Assembly (NCBI GenBank): GCA_013347225.1
Contig: CP054595.1
Location: 186,001 to 250,000, forward strand
Direction: 5' to 3'
Origin: Candidatus Accumulibacter similis
GTDB taxonomy: Bacteria; Pseudomonadota; Gammaproteobacteria; Burkholderiales; Rhodocyclaceae
Length of the DNA stretch: 64,000 nt
The translations under genes and the position numbers were made by a program. Within the stretch, counting starts at the first letter, position 1; every line of letters starts with the position of its first letter. Shown here one piece after another: positions 1 to 9,625 of this stretch. Below the pieces are notes generated by a model. It was not told the origin of the DNA. It made no database searches and worked only from the letters and a program-made list of their open reading frames with translations.

Positions 1-1
1 T

Positions 2-772
2 GTTCGCGCGCAGACCGAGGAGGAGACGGCTGCGCGCTTCCTGCAGCAGACGCGACGGATGGTTCACGAGGCAGGCAACCCGCTGACGATCATCAAGGGA
101 TACCTGCGAATCCTGGATGGCAAGCTACCGCCTGGGGCCGAGGTACACCGCGAGTTGGGAGTGCTGACGGAGGAAATCGAGCGCGTTTCGAGGATCGTGC
201 GGCGCATGAGCGATATCCGCACGGTGCCGGCCGGCGACGCCGCCGTCGACATCGGCGATCTGCTGCGCGAACTGCTCCTGCTCTACCGGCAGCCGCTGTT
301 CGACGCGCGCGGCATCACCGTGCAGACGGCACTGCCGGCGCAGAGCATGAACATCGGCTGTGATCGGGACAGTGTCAAGCAGATCGTGCTCAACGTCTGG
401 AAGAATGCATCGGAGGCTCTGGTGAGCGGGCAGGGGATCAGGATTTCACTGACCGGCGACGTCCTGCATCAGGGGCGCCGCCACGTCGAACTGCGCATCG
501 AAGACAACGGGCCAGGAATGAGCGAAGCGGCGATGGAGGCGATCCATCGGCCGCGCGCGGCCCGCCTCGGCGAACCGCGCGGCATCGGTCTGTCGATCGT
601 CGGCGCGCTGGCGCAGCGGCAGGGAATTGCCGTCACCTGCCGCAGCCAGCCAGGGAGCGGAACAGTGATTTCCTTCCTCTTGCCAAGCGCAGATCGGTCC
701 GATACTGTGCCCGGCCAGCCAGGCAAGCTGACACAGGAGAAGCATGCCTCGCCCGACGGGCGCCAGGAGTAA
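2..772 (+). CDS. Sensor histidine kinase, C-terminal part (5' end outside window)
   Basis: The frame is open from the left edge, so the N-terminal input domain is missing; about 256 residues remain. They form the phosphoacceptor helix and catalytic ATPase of a two-component sensor kinase. The H-box reads MVHEAGNPLTIIKGYL (from base 59), giving the likely phosphorylated His. The N-box is VWKNASEAL, the G1 box is DNGPGM and the G2 box is GIGLSIV. A tail of about 30 residues follows the ATPase fold. The stop lies 2 bases before the ATG of a response regulator with c-di-GMP domains, so kinase and regulator are probably one operon and partners. The ATG at base 59 is internal and not a true start. 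Partner assignment is inference from adjacency. Confidence 0.85.
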   Translation, partial: VRAQTEEETAARFLQQTRRMVHEAGNPLTIIKGYLRILDGKLPPGAEVHRELGVLTEEIERVSRIVRRMSDIRTVPAGDAAVDIGDLLRELLLLYRQPLFDARGITVQTALPAQSMNIGCDRDSVKQIVLNVWKNASEALVSGQGIRISLTGDVLHQGRRHVELRIEDNGPGMSEAAMEAIHRPRAARLGEPRGIGLSIVGALAQRQGIAVTCRSQPGSGTVISFLLPSADRSDTVPGQPGKLTQEKHASPDGRQE

Positions 773-774
773 GG

Positions 775-2976
775 ATGAAAGCCATACCCAACGTCGATTT
801 CTCGCCACAGATTCCCGAACCCGGGGAAAGCAGCAACCGCATTCTCATCGTCGACGACGAGGATCGGATCCGGACTGCCTACCGTCACCTGCTCGCCGCC
901 GCAGGGCGCCTCATCGAGGATTGCGGCACTGGCCGCGAGGCGCAACGCCGTCTCGAACGACGCGAAGTCGACGTCCTCATCCTCGATCTCAATCTGCCTG
1001 ACATCAGCGGCCTCGAAGTCATGCAGTGGATGGTGCAACAGCACATCCCGGCCGCGGTCGTGGTCTTCAGTGGCGACGAGTCGATCGACTCGGCGATTCG
1101 TGCCCTGCGGCACGGCGCCTGCGAGTTCATCCGCAAGCATGGTGACCCGCAGGAACTGATCGATACCGTCAACCGTGTCCTGCACAGACGGCGGATCGAG
1201 AGGGAGCATGCGCTGATGACGGTGCGACTCGAGCACTCCGAACGCCTGCACCGATTCCTGGTCGACCACTCGCCGGACTTCATCTACACGCTCGACCGGA
1301 ATGGCTGCTTCATTTTCGTCAATGGCCGCGTCCAGGCGCTGCTCGGCTATTCGCGAGAGGAGCTTCTTGGCCAGCACTACTCCCTGATCGTTCATCCGGA
1401 TGACCTCGACCATGCCCGTTTTGCCTTCAACGAACGCCGCATCGGCGATCGTGCCAGCACCAACGTCGAGATTCGCCTGCAGAGCAAGACACAGGGGGTC
1501 CGTCATTTCGAGAACCGAACGATCGTCGCCATCCTCAGCTCGCAGGGCCTCTACGCCGCTGCCGAAGGTCCGGCGAACCTCCATTTCATGGGCACTTCGG
1601 GCGTTGCGCGCGATATCACCGAGCGCAAGAAGGCCGAAGAGACGAACAGCTTCCACGCCTTTCACGACATCCTGACCGGGCTGCCCAACCGCATTCTATT
1701 CAAGGACCGCCTGGGCGTCGCACTCAAGCAGGCGCGCCGAAAGAACCGAAGAGTGGGTGTCATGTTCATCGACATCGATCGCTTCAAGCTGGTCAACGAT
1801 ACCTATGGTCACCAGGAAGGTGACGAACTGCTGAAGTCCTTCGCCCAACGCGCCGCCAGTTGCCTGCGCTCGGGAGATACGCTGGCGCGCCAGGGCGGTG
1901 ACGAGTTCACGGTCATGCTGCCGGAGCTCGGCAGCGGCGATGACGCCGCGCTGATTGCCGCCAAGATGCTGGCAGAACTCAGGCGGCCATTCAAGATCGC
2001 TGGCATCGACTTTCTCGCCACCGTCAGCATCGGCATCGCGCTCTACCCGGACAACGGCGAAACGCCGGAGACACTGCTGCGCTGCGCGGACATCGCGATG
2101 TACCAGATCAAGGGACGCGGCAAGAACGGCTACCTGCAGTATAGCCCGAAGATGCAGGATGGCGACAGCAGGCGGCTGACACTGGAGGGAGACCTGCGTG
2201 CCGCACTCGCTGCGGGCGATCAGTTCGAGCTGCACTACCAGCCACGGATCCGATGCAGCGAGCACCGGACGGTCGCTGTCGAGGCCCTCGTTCGCTGGCA
2301 GCACCCGCAACTTGGACTGCTGGCACCGGACTCATTCATGCCGCTGGCGGCGGAAAGCGGCATGGTCGCCGCGCTCGGCGAGTGGGTCAGGACGACGGCC
2401 CTGCGACAACTTGCCGAATGGCGCCAGCGCGGCCTGCACAGCCTGCGGCTGTCGATCAACCTGTCACCGAAGGAGTTCGACGTGCAGGACCTGCCGGAAC
2501 GACTCGCGCAGGATCTGAAGACACACGCCATCGCCGCTGATCTGCTCGATCTCGACATCAGCGAGAGCCTGCTGCTGCAGGATGCCGAACGGCACATCGA
2601 CTTGGTGAAGCAGCTGCGCACCCTGGGTTGCCGCGTCTCGATAGATGACTTCGGCACCCGCCACTCGTCGCTCAACCACCTGCGACGCTTTCCGGTCGAC
2701 AGCATCAAGATCGACCAGTCTTTCGTCCGTGACCTCAGCGCGCACAACCAGAACGCGACCGCGATGATTCAGGCCCTCTGCTGCATCGCGCGCAGCTTCG
2801 GCCTGCAGGTGCTGGCCGAGGGAGTCGAAAGCGAAGCGCAGCGGCGGCTGTTGGGCGAGATCGGCTGCGACGACATGCAGGGCCACCTCTTCAGCGGACC
2901 ACTGCGCCCGGCAGAGTTCGACGAGTTCCTGCGTCATGGAGCCTTTCCGGCGGTCGACAGCCGGCGCCGGCAGTGA
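775..2976 (+). CDS. Response regulator with REC-PAS-GGDEF-EAL domains
   Basis: 733 residues. The REC receiver spans about residues 22-135, with the acidic pair in IVDDED and probable phospho-Asp71 in LILDLNLPD. A PAS domain follows at about 155-285. GGDEF is at 374-378 and is intact; an RSGD inhibitory I-site sits five residues before it. The EAL domain starts at E503-A504-L505. Its second motif reads DDFGTRHSSL, where most active phosphodiesterases have DDFGTGYSSL. The protein should be a cytoplasmic bifunctional c-di-GMP synthase/hydrolase switched by the kinase encoded just upstream. Retained GGDEF and I-site suggest feedback-controlled cyclase activity. EAL activity is plausible, but the altered loop leaves it uncertain. 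Confidence 0.9.
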   Translation: MKAIPNVDFSPQIPEPGESSNRILIVDDEDRIRTAYRHLLAAAGRLIEDCGTGREAQRRLERREVDVLILDLNLPDISGLEVMQWMVQQHIPAAVVVFSGDESIDSAIRALRHGACEFIRKHGDPQELIDTVNRVLHRRRIEREHALMTVRLEHSERLHRFLVDHSPDFIYTLDRNGCFIFVNGRVQALLGYSREELLGQHYSLIVHPDDLDHARFAFNERRIGDRASTNVEIRLQSKTQGVRHFENRTIVAILSSQGLYAAAEGPANLHFMGTSGVARDITERKKAEETNSFHAFHDILTGLPNRILFKDRLGVALKQARRKNRRVGVMFIDIDRFKLVNDTYGHQEGDELLKSFAQRAASCLRSGDTLARQGGDEFTVMLPELGSGDDAALIAAKMLAELRRPFKIAGIDFLATVSIGIALYPDNGETPETLLRCADIAMYQIKGRGKNGYLQYSPKMQDGDSRRLTLEGDLRAALAAGDQFELHYQPRIRCSEHRTVAVEALVRWQHPQLGLLAPDSFMPLAAESGMVAALGEWVRTTALRQLAEWRQRGLHSLRLSINLSPKEFDVQDLPERLAQDLKTHAIAADLLDLDISESLLLQDAERHIDLVKQLRTLGCRVSIDDFGTRHSSLNHLRRFPVDSIKIDQSFVRDLSAHNQNATAMIQALCCIARSFGLQVLAEGVESEAQRRLLGEIGCDDMQGHLFSGPLRPAEFDEFLRHGAFPAVDSRRRQ

Positions 2977-3010
2977 CCCGGGCCGCGCTTCGGCACCCGG
3001 GTTTCGGTTG

Positions 3011-4627
3011 ATGGCCAGATTCGACCACTGGCGGCGCCGCTACGGCCCCGGTCGCCGCGGTGCGGCGCTTTGCCTCGGCATTGTCCTCATCTGCAACGGT
3101 GGCGGCGCGGCGGCAGCGGCACAAGCCACCTGGTTTTCCTTCGCCGGTCCGACGCCAGCCGCCCGCCAGGCGGCGGAACTGCTGACACAGGCTGCCAGCG
3201 AAGGACTCGATCCACGGGACTATGACATCGACGGACTGCGCGAAGCGGTCAGCGGCAGCTCGGAGGCAGTCGACCCCGGGTCGTCGAGCCTTGTCAGCCG
3301 CCGCCTGGATCGCGCCATGCGACGTTACCTCAGCGACCTGCACACCGGACGAATCGATCCGCAGCAACTGGGCATTCGCTACGACCCGGCCCACCGCAGC
3401 GATTTCGATGCCGATGCGCTGCTGCGCGTAGCCCTTGCCGACGAGCGCCTGGCAGAAGCCGCGCGCAGCGCCGCACCGGCCTGGCCGCAGTACGATGCGC
3501 TGCGGCAGGCGCTGACCCGCTACCGGCAACTCGCCGACGATCCCGCCTGGCAAAAGAACCTGCCAGCAGTCCCCGGAGGCAGGCTGAGCCCAGGGCAGCA
3601 ATACGCCGGACTCGGGCTGCTGCAGCAACGGCTGCTGTCGCTCGGTGACTTGGCGCCGACCGACAGCAGGCTCCCGGAGCATTACCAGGGTACCCTGGTC
3701 GATGCGGTGAAGGCCTTTCAGGCACGACACGGGATCCCTGCCGATGGCGTCATCGGCAGGGATAGCTTCGAACAACTCAACATCGGCCCGGCAGCCAGGG
3801 TCCGCCAGATCGGGCTGGCAATGGAGCGGTTGCGGTGGACGCCAGTGCCGCACGCGCGCAGAGCGATCGTCGTCAACGTTCCGGAGTTCGCCCTGCATGG
3901 TTACGAGATGCATGCCGGCAACACCGAGGCGAAGCTGGCGATGAAGGTCATCGTCGGCACGGCGCGCAAGACCCCGACACCCCTGTTCGATGCCGAGATG
4001 CAATTCATCGAGTTCAGCCCATACTGGAACGTCCCGCCGTCGATCGCCCGCAGCGAAACCTTGCCCCGACTGCGTCGCGACCCGGGCTATTTCGAGCGCC
4101 AGGGATTTGAACTGGTCGGCAGCGATGGCCGCGTCGTCGGCAGCCTCTCGCCGGCCGGGATCGAGGCCGTGCAGGCAGGCCAGATGCGCATACGCCAGCG
4201 ACCGGGAGCGGGCAACGCACTGGGCGGCATCAAGTTCGTGTTTCCGAACAGGGACAACATCTACCTGCACCACACACCGACGCCGCAACTCTTCAAGCGG
4301 CCGCGGCGGGACTACAGCCATGGCTGCATCCGTGTCGAGGAGCCGCTGCAACTGGCGAAGTTCGTCCTCGCGGATACGCCGGAATGGACCGAGGCACGCA
4401 TCGAGGAGGCAATGCGCCGCGGCAGGTCGACGACGCTGCGCCTGGACGAGCCACTACCGGTGATCATTGGCTATAGTACGACGGTCGTCCGCGACGGCCG
4501 TGTGCATTTCCTGCCGGACATCTACGGTCTCGACGCGCGCCTCGAGGAAGCGCTGCGGCAGCGTGCCCGCACGCTCCAGACTTCCCATACGACTGAAATT
4601 CCTGCAGAATCACGGCCTTCTCGTTGA
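3011..4627 (+). CDS. ldtD: L,D-transpeptidase, YcbB/LdtD type
   Basis: 538 residues from the ATG at 3011. An upstream in-frame ATG at 2936 would overlap the previous gene and bury the signal peptide, so 3011 is preferred. An N-terminal signal segment (arginine-rich, then ALCLGIVLICNGGGAAA) directs export. A scaffold region is followed by a peptidoglycan-binding repeat (QGTLVDAVKAFQARHGIPADG). The YkuD catalytic domain carries SHGCIRVEEP with His437 and nucleophile Cys439. The family makes 3-3 cross-links between meso-DAP residues of peptidoglycan in the periplasm. The next gene is a YcbK-like M15 protein, the same pairing as ycbB-ycbK in Escherichia coli. Confidence 0.9.
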   Translation: MARFDHWRRRYGPGRRGAALCLGIVLICNGGGAAAAAQATWFSFAGPTPAARQAAELLTQAASEGLDPRDYDIDGLREAVSGSSEAVDPGSSSLVSRRLDRAMRRYLSDLHTGRIDPQQLGIRYDPAHRSDFDADALLRVALADERLAEAARSAAPAWPQYDALRQALTRYRQLADDPAWQKNLPAVPGGRLSPGQQYAGLGLLQQRLLSLGDLAPTDSRLPEHYQGTLVDAVKAFQARHGIPADGVIGRDSFEQLNIGPAARVRQIGLAMERLRWTPVPHARRAIVVNVPEFALHGYEMHAGNTEAKLAMKVIVGTARKTPTPLFDAEMQFIEFSPYWNVPPSIARSETLPRLRRDPGYFERQGFELVGSDGRVVGSLSPAGIEAVQAGQMRIRQRPGAGNALGGIKFVFPNRDNIYLHHTPTPQLFKRPRRDYSHGCIRVEEPLQLAKFVLADTPEWTEARIEEAMRRGRSTTLRLDEPLPVIIGYSTTVVRDGRVHFLPDIYGLDARLEEALRQRARTLQTSHTTEIPAESRPSR

Positions 4628-4639
4628 CATGGAGAAGAT

Positions 4640-5194
4640 ATGTCGAAGCTCCACCACTCTCGGCGGCGCTTTCTCGACCATGCAGCCCGCCTCCTCGCGA
4701 CAGGTGTCCTGCTGCCGGTTGCCAGGCCCGCACTGGCATCGCTGCCGAACGCACGCCAGCTCGCTTTCGAGCACACTCACACCGGCGAGCGCCTCTCACT
4801 GGTGTTTTCGCTCGGCGACAGCTACCTTCCCGAGTCGCTCCGACGCCTGAACCTCTTTCTGCGTGACCATTATTCGGGGGAGGTGGGCAACATCGACCCG
4901 CAGTTGTTCGACCTGCTGTACGGCATCAGACAGGAACTCGCCTGCGAGACGGCCTTCCAGGTGATCTCGGGCTACCGCTGCCCGGAGACCAACAGCAGGT
5001 TGCGCAAGGGCCGCGGCGGCGGGGTCGCGAAGCAGAGCCTGCACATGGAAGGCAAGGCGATCGACATCCGCCTCGCCGGCGTGCCGTTGAGTGACCTGCG
5101 CGACGCCGCGATGGCCCAGAATCGTGGCGGGGTCGGTTACTACGCCAGCTCGGATTTCGTGCACGTCGATACCGGCCGCGTGCGGGCCTGGTAG
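4640..5194 (+). CDS. mepK: M15-family murein endopeptidase, YcbK/MepK type (DUF882)
   Basis: 184 residues. The N-terminus has a twin-arginine signal (SRRRFLDH followed by a hydrophobic stretch ending at ARPALA), so the folded protein is probably exported by Tat. The M15A-type zinc-site motifs are visible: SLHMEGKAIDIR supplies His and Asp, and FVHVDTGRVRAW supplies the second His. Family members cleave peptide cross-links, including the 3-3 links made by L,D-transpeptidases. The gene starts 12 bases after the ldtD stop, so synthesis and cleavage of the same bond type are likely co-expressed. It converges on rlmD. Confidence 0.88.
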   Translation: MSKLHHSRRRFLDHAARLLATGVLLPVARPALASLPNARQLAFEHTHTGERLSLVFSLGDSYLPESLRRLNLFLRDHYSGEVGNIDPQLFDLLYGIRQELACETAFQVISGYRCPETNSRLRKGRGGGVAKQSLHMEGKAIDIRLAGVPLSDLRDAAMAQNRGGVGYYASSDFVHVDTGRVRAW

Positions 5195-5225
5195 TGCCAC
5201 CAGCGCGACAGCCGACGGCGATCAC

Positions 5226-6533
5226 TCATCCTGCCCGTTGGTGCTCGAAGAGGGCGATCGATTCGACGTGCGACGTCTGCGGGAACATGTTGATCACGCC
5301 TGCTCCGCGTAGACGGTAATCCTTCTGCGTGACGAGGATCGCCGCGTCGCGGGCCAGTGTCGCCGGACTGCAGGAGACGTAGACGATGCGCTGCGGTCCG
5401 TTGGCGGAAAGCGACTTGACCAGCTCTGCGGCCCCTTCGCGCGGAGGATCGATCAGCATCCGGTCGAAATGGCCGAGCGCCGCCAGCGACTGCGGCGTGA
5501 TCTCGAACAGATTGGCGACGCGGTATTCGGTCAGAGCGGTGAGATCGTTGGCGGCAGCGTTCGCGGCGGCTCGGCGCACCAGATCGGCGCTGCCTTCGAC
5601 ACCGACGACGTACGCGCCGGAGCGCGCGATCGGCAGGCTGAAGTTGCCCAGACCACAGAACATGTCGGCAATGCGCTCTCCGCGCTGCGGCGCAAGAAGT
5701 GTGAGAGCGCGACGCACGAGAACGCGGTTGATGGCGTGGTTGACCTGGGTGAACTCGGTTGGCGAAAACGGATGCTCGACCGCGAAGTCGGGCAGCACGT
5801 AGGACAACTGCTCGCCGGCGAGCGGATGGAAGCGCCAGGCTGTCGCCGGCCCCTGCGGCTGCTGATAGAAGACGACCCGGTGCCGATCGGCGAATTCGCG
5901 CAGCCGCTCGGCGTCGGCAGGCGTCGGCGGCTCGAGGACACGCAGAACCAGGGCGGTGATGCGCTCCCCAACCGCCACTTCGATCTGCGGCAGGCGCTCG
6001 CGGATCGACAGGCCGCCGATCAGCTCGCGCAGAGGCAACAGTAGCGCCGAAAGATGCGGAGGCAGGATCGCGCATTGCCGCATGTCGGCCACGTAGCTGC
6101 TCTTTCTCTCGTGGAAGCCGACCAGGACGCCGCCCTTCTTGGCGACGAAACGCACCGAGAGGCGGGCACGATAGCGATAACCCCAGGCCTGACCGTGGAT
6201 CGGGGCATAAAGCTCTTCGGCCCTGATCCTGCCGATGTGCCACAGGTTGTCCTCGAGCAACCGCTGCTTCGCCGCCACCTGCGCCGCAGGGTCGAGATGC
6301 TGCATGCTGCAGCCGCCGCAGACACCGAAGTGCGGACAGCGCGGCGCCACGCGATCGACCGACGCTTGCAGCACCTGCACGGCGCGCGCGACCTCGTAGC
6401 CGGGTTTCCGGCGATAACTGGCGTACTCGACGAGTTCGCCGGGCAGGGCACCTTCGACGAAGACGGTCCTGCCCTCGAGTCGCGTCACGCCGCGTGCCTC
6501 ATGGTCAAGCGATTCGATGATTCCGGTTGGCAT
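5226..6533 (-). CDS. rlmD: 23S rRNA (uracil-1939-C5)-methyltransferase
   Basis: 435 residues from the ATG at 6533, matching the usual length (E. coli RumA/RlmD has 433). The frame stays open upstream, but that extension has no family character. An N-terminal TRAM-like beta domain is followed by the 4Fe-4S cysteines C66, C72, C75 ([10 protein letters not shown]) and C154. The Rossmann methyltransferase domain has [18 protein letters not shown] and nucleophile Cys388 in [12 protein letters not shown]. It methylates U1939 of 23S rRNA with S-adenosylmethionine. Convergent with mepK and divergent from the gene at 6797. Confidence 0.93.
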   Translation of the reverse strand: MPTGIIESLDHEARGVTRLEGRTVFVEGALPGELVEYASYRRKPGYEVARAVQVLQASVDRVAPRCPHFGVCGGCSMQHLDPAAQVAAKQRLLEDNLWHIGRIRAEELYAPIHGQAWGYRYRARLSVRFVAKKGGVLVGFHERKSSYVADMRQCAILPPHLSALLLPLRELIGGLSIRERLPQIEVAVGERITALVLRVLEPPTPADAERLREFADRHRVVFYQQPQGPATAWRFHPLAGEQLSYVLPDFAVEHPFSPTEFTQVNHAINRVLVRRALTLLAPQRGERIADMFCGLGNFSLPIARSGAYVVGVEGSADLVRRAAANAAANDLTALTEYRVANLFEITPQSLAALGHFDRMLIDPPREGAAELVKSLSANGPQRIVYVSCSPATLARDAAILVTQKDYRLRGAGVINMFPQTSHVESIALFEHQRAG

Positions 6534-6732
6534 CCGACACGTCCACAGCACAGGGGTGTGCGATTCTATCGCGAACCGCGGCGTCGCGACGCCGCGGGCA
6601 GCCTTGCGGCGCAGGCGGCCGGCGGTCCCAGCGCTCAGCGTGCGGGGTTCGCCTGGCGACGGCCGGCCCGTGACGCCTGCCGCGACCGGCTGGCACGCCG
6701 GCGCTGGACTCACCCGGTGTGGCGCTTGACTC

Positions 6733-6758
6733 GCGAAGGCTTTTGTCGCAGCCTTCGC
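6733..6758. repeat. Inverted repeat in the rlmD / 6797 intergenic region
   Basis: Arms GCGAAGGC (6733-6740) and GCCTTCGC (6751-6758) form a perfect 8-bp stem with a 10-base loop. A second, outer pair GACTC/GAGTC lies around it. The hairpin is about 40 bases before the start of the gene at 6797, so it falls in its untranslated leader or promoter. Function unknown; it could be an operator or a structured 5' leader. Confidence 0.4.
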
Positions 6759-6796
6759 CATCGAGTCCGCGAGCATCATGAACGGGAGTGCGAGCG

Positions 6797-7276
6797 ATGA
6801 GCAGCAGGCTGATCACAACCTGGAGCGAGTACGACAGTGCGATCCAGGAACTCCTTGACCTTTCCGCCACCAGACTGGACATCTTCGACGAGGACCTGTC
6901 AACCCTCAAGCTTGAAGCTCCGCAGCGGGTTGCTGCGCTGCGCGCGCTGCTCTCGGCACCCAGTCACGACAGGCAGTTGCGCATCGTCGTCCGCAAACGC
7001 GATTTCGTCTGCCAGTACAGTCCGCAACTGATGAACCTGCTGACCCTTTACGCGCCGTTGTTGTCGATCATCGACGCGCCGCCCCATCTCGACCAGCTTG
7101 GCGATTGCCTGATGATCGCCGACGACCGACACGCCCTCGTCCGCTTTCATCGAGATCAGCCGCGTGCCAGGCTGATCGTCGACGACACCAGCGAGTGCGC
7201 GCCTTACGCCCAGCGCTTCGCCGAGGTCCTTGGCGAGGGGGGTGATCCGCTGAGCTCGAAGACGCTTGGACTCTAG
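6797..7276 (+). CDS. Conserved hypothetical protein, about 159 residues
   Basis: Start chosen at the ATG at 6797, which has GGGAG at a spacing of 8-9 bases; a GTG lies 9 bases upstream in frame. No signal peptide or membrane segment. The protein is soluble and acidic, opening with [19 protein letters not shown] and continuing as mixed alpha/beta. It resembles small uncharacterised betaproteobacterial proteins that sit next to permease or rRNA-modification genes, but I cannot name a function. The following permease starts 88 bases downstream of the stop, so they may share a transcript. Confidence 0.7.
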   Translation: MSSRLITTWSEYDSAIQELLDLSATRLDIFDEDLSTLKLEAPQRVAALRALLSAPSHDRQLRIVVRKRDFVCQYSPQLMNLLTLYAPLLSIIDAPPHLDQLGDCLMIADDRHALVRFHRDQPRARLIVDDTSECAPYAQRFAEVLGEGGDPLSSKTLGL

Positions 7277-7364
7277 CTGCGCTACAGGCGAACGACGCTT
7301 GCCGTCGCCGGGCAATCGCACGACCGGCGACGCCGGGATCGTCTCTTCTTGGAAGCAGCGCACC

Positions 7365-8261
7365 TTGACTCGCACGCAGGCCAACCTCATCTTGCTCACG
7401 GTCGCCCTGATCTGGGGCTCGGCCTTTGTTGCCCAGGCGGAAGGAATGGCAGGCGTGGGACCGCTGACCTTCACCGGCATCCGCTTCCTGCTCGGCGCGG
7501 CGATCATTCTGCCGCTGGCCTGGCGCGAGTGGCAGCAGCGATCATTGTTCCGCCTGCCCGCCGGCACCGGGGACGTGCTCTGGGTCGGTGCCCTTGGCGT
7601 TCTGCTGATGCTTGGCGCCGCCCTGCAACAGATCGGCATCACCGGCACGACGGTGACGAACGCCGGCTTTCTCACGGCACTCTACGTGCCGCTGGTGCCA
7701 CTGCTGGCCTGGCTTCTTCTGCGCATCCGGCCGCACTGGTCGGTCTGGCCGACTTCACTCGGCTGCCTCGCGGGAAGCTGGCTGCTGTCCGGTGCGCAGG
7801 GCCTGCATCCGGCCGCGGGGGATCTGTGGGTAATCGCGAGCAGCCTTTTCTGGGCGTTGCACGTCCTTTTCGTCGGCCGCATTGCCGAGCGCATCGCGGC
7901 CCCCTTCTTCGTTGCCTGCGGGCAATTCATCGTCTGCGGCATGGGCAGCCTGCTCTGGGGTACGCTGAGCGAGACGATCACCCTGGCCGGAATACGCCAC
8001 GCCATGCTCCCCATCGTCTACGCGGGACTCGTCTCGGTGGCCATCGGCTTCACCGCACAGGTGATCGGGCAGCGCTACGCACAGGCGTCCGATGCGGCGA
8101 TCATCCTCTCCGCCGAGACGGTATTCGCCGCCCTCTTCGGCTACCTGCTGATGGGCGATCGGCTGCAGGCAGGAGGAATCGCCGGCTGCGCGCTGATTCT
8201 CGCCTGCATCATCATCGTCCAGATTGCGCCACTGCAGCGCGCCCGGCAACGCACCCGCTGA
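7365..8261 (+). CDS. EamA/DMT-family permease
   Basis: About 298 residues if translation starts at the TTG at 7365, which has GGAAG nine bases upstream. The frame is open back to 7266, but that extension is polar and lacks family character. About ten hydrophobic helices are arranged as two EamA repeats; the first begins NLILLTVALIWGSAFVAQ, and the second begins near the segment AAGDLWVIASSLFWALHVLF. EamA permeases export metabolites or amino acids through the inner membrane. The substrate cannot be predicted from sequence. The start codon remains the main uncertainty. Confidence 0.83.
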   Translation: MTRTQANLILLTVALIWGSAFVAQAEGMAGVGPLTFTGIRFLLGAAIILPLAWREWQQRSLFRLPAGTGDVLWVGALGVLLMLGAALQQIGITGTTVTNAGFLTALYVPLVPLLAWLLLRIRPHWSVWPTSLGCLAGSWLLSGAQGLHPAAGDLWVIASSLFWALHVLFVGRIAERIAAPFFVACGQFIVCGMGSLLWGTLSETITLAGIRHAMLPIVYAGLVSVAIGFTAQVIGQRYAQASDAAIILSAETVFAALFGYLLMGDRLQAGGIAGCALILACIIIVQIAPLQRARQRTR

Positions 8262-8435
8262 CCCGGCGGCCCGGTCCAAGCTGAGAACGCACGGTCGAAG
8301 CCCCTGCTTCACACGGCGGAGCCAGCGAAGATGTCGCGCCGCCGGCAGCGGGGCGCGGTAGCCGTGATTGCGGGAGTGGCGGCACGCGTGCCGGCGAAGT
8401 TGCCAGGGCTGGCGACTGGCTTGCCGCCGCAGTCC

Positions 8436-8855
8436 TTACTTGACCCGTTGCAGCCGCGCGCGACCACCCGAATGCGGCGGCTCCGGTGGTTGGTCCGCTT
8501 CCGGCTGCGGCTCCGCGGCTGCGCCAGCCGCCTCGGCACTCTCCGGCTCGAACGCCATGCCTGCGCCGTTCTCGCGCGCATAGATCGCGGACACGTTGCC
8601 CATCGGGATCCAGATATCGCGTGCAACGCCAGCGAAGCGCGCCTGAAAGCTGATGCCTTCATTGGCGATCTCGAGTTGTGCCGTCGCTTCGTAGTCGACG
8701 TTGAGAACGATCTGGCCGTCGCGAACGTGCTCGCGCGGGACGCGCGTGCTGGCGCCCACCGCGACGGCGAGGTACGGCGTGAAGCCGTTGTCGCAGCACC
8801 ACTGGTGAATGGCGCGCACGAGATAGGGTTTGGTCGACGGCAGCTTGGCGTTCAT
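8436..8855 (-). CDS. sspB: ClpXP adaptor SspB
   Basis: 139 residues. The N-terminal substrate-binding fold (KPYLVRAIHQWCCDNGFTPY, then a beta barrel with FQARFAGVARDIWIP) binds ssrA-tagged peptides and delivers them to ClpXP. A long acidic/proline-rich linker (about residues 100-130) leads to a short basic-hydrophobic C-terminus RARLQRVK. That end corresponds to the XB motif that docks on ClpX. It lies directly downstream of sspA in the same direction, the classical sspAB arrangement. Confidence 0.92.
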   Translation of the reverse strand: MNAKLPSTKPYLVRAIHQWCCDNGFTPYLAVAVGASTRVPREHVRDGQIVLNVDYEATAQLEIANEGISFQARFAGVARDIWIPMGNVSAIYARENGAGMAFEPESAEAAGAAAEPQPEADQPPEPPHSGGRARLQRVK

Positions 8856-8926
8856 GTTCCGGGGATCTCTGTCAAGGTGGTCTGGTCAGCCGGCAGGCAT
8901 GAGCAACACCGGCGCCTGCACCAGCG

Positions 8927-9529
8927 CTAGCGACGCATCGCCTTCTCCGATGGCGTCAGCGCATCGATGAAGCCCTGCCGGCTGAAGATCCGCTCACCAT
9001 ATTTCATCAGCGGTGCCGCGGCCTTCGAGAGCTCGATGCCGTAGTGGTCGAGCCGCCAGAGAAGGGGGGCGATGGCGACATCAAGCATCGAGAACTCCTC
9101 GCCAAGCATGTGCTTCTGCTTGACGAAGACCGGTGCCATTTCGGTGAGCCGATCACGAATCTGAACGCGGGAGCGATCGGCAGCCTTGCTGTTCTTTTCC
9201 AGCGCCTCAATGTATGAGAACACTTCGCGCTCCATGGTGATCAGCAACTGGCGCGCGCGCGCACGCATGATCGGGTCGGCCGGCATCAGTTGCGGGTGCG
9301 GGAAGCGCTCGTCGATGTACTCGTTGATGATGTTCGGCTCGTACAGGATGAGATCCCGTTCGACCAGCACGGGGACGCGCCCGTACGGATTGATGATGGC
9401 GATGTCTTCCGGTTTGGCGAACAGGTCGACATCGATCACCTGGAAATCCATGCCCTTTTCGTAGAGAACGATTCGGCAGCGATGACTGAACGGGCAGGTG
9501 GTCCCGGAATAGAGATTCATCATGGTCAA
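8927..9529 (-). CDS. sspA: Stringent starvation protein A
   Basis: 200 residues with a glutathione S-transferase fold but no GST activity expected. The thioredoxin-like N-terminus begins NLYSGTTCPFSHRCRIVLYEKGM, and the all-helical C-terminal domain follows after about residue 85. SspA binds RNA polymerase and modulates stress and virulence gene transcription in Proteobacteria. It follows petC after a 96-base gap and precedes sspB. A petABC-sspA-sspB order is common in Betaproteobacteria, so read-through from the bc1 operon is possible. Confidence 0.92.
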   Translation of the reverse strand: MTMMNLYSGTTCPFSHRCRIVLYEKGMDFQVIDVDLFAKPEDIAIINPYGRVPVLVERDLILYEPNIINEYIDERFPHPQLMPADPIMRARARQLLITMEREVFSYIEALEKNSKAADRSRVQIRDRLTEMAPVFVKQKHMLGEEFSMLDVAIAPLLWRLDHYGIELSKAAAPLMKYGERIFSRQGFIDALTPSEKAMRR

Positions 9530-9625
9530 TACCTCAAAAACGAATCGGCATCGCAGCGGCGGTGGGCTCCTCTTGCGCCCTCGCCGGCGATGCCGCGGCC
9601 TGACAACCCGGCTCTGCTGCTGGGC

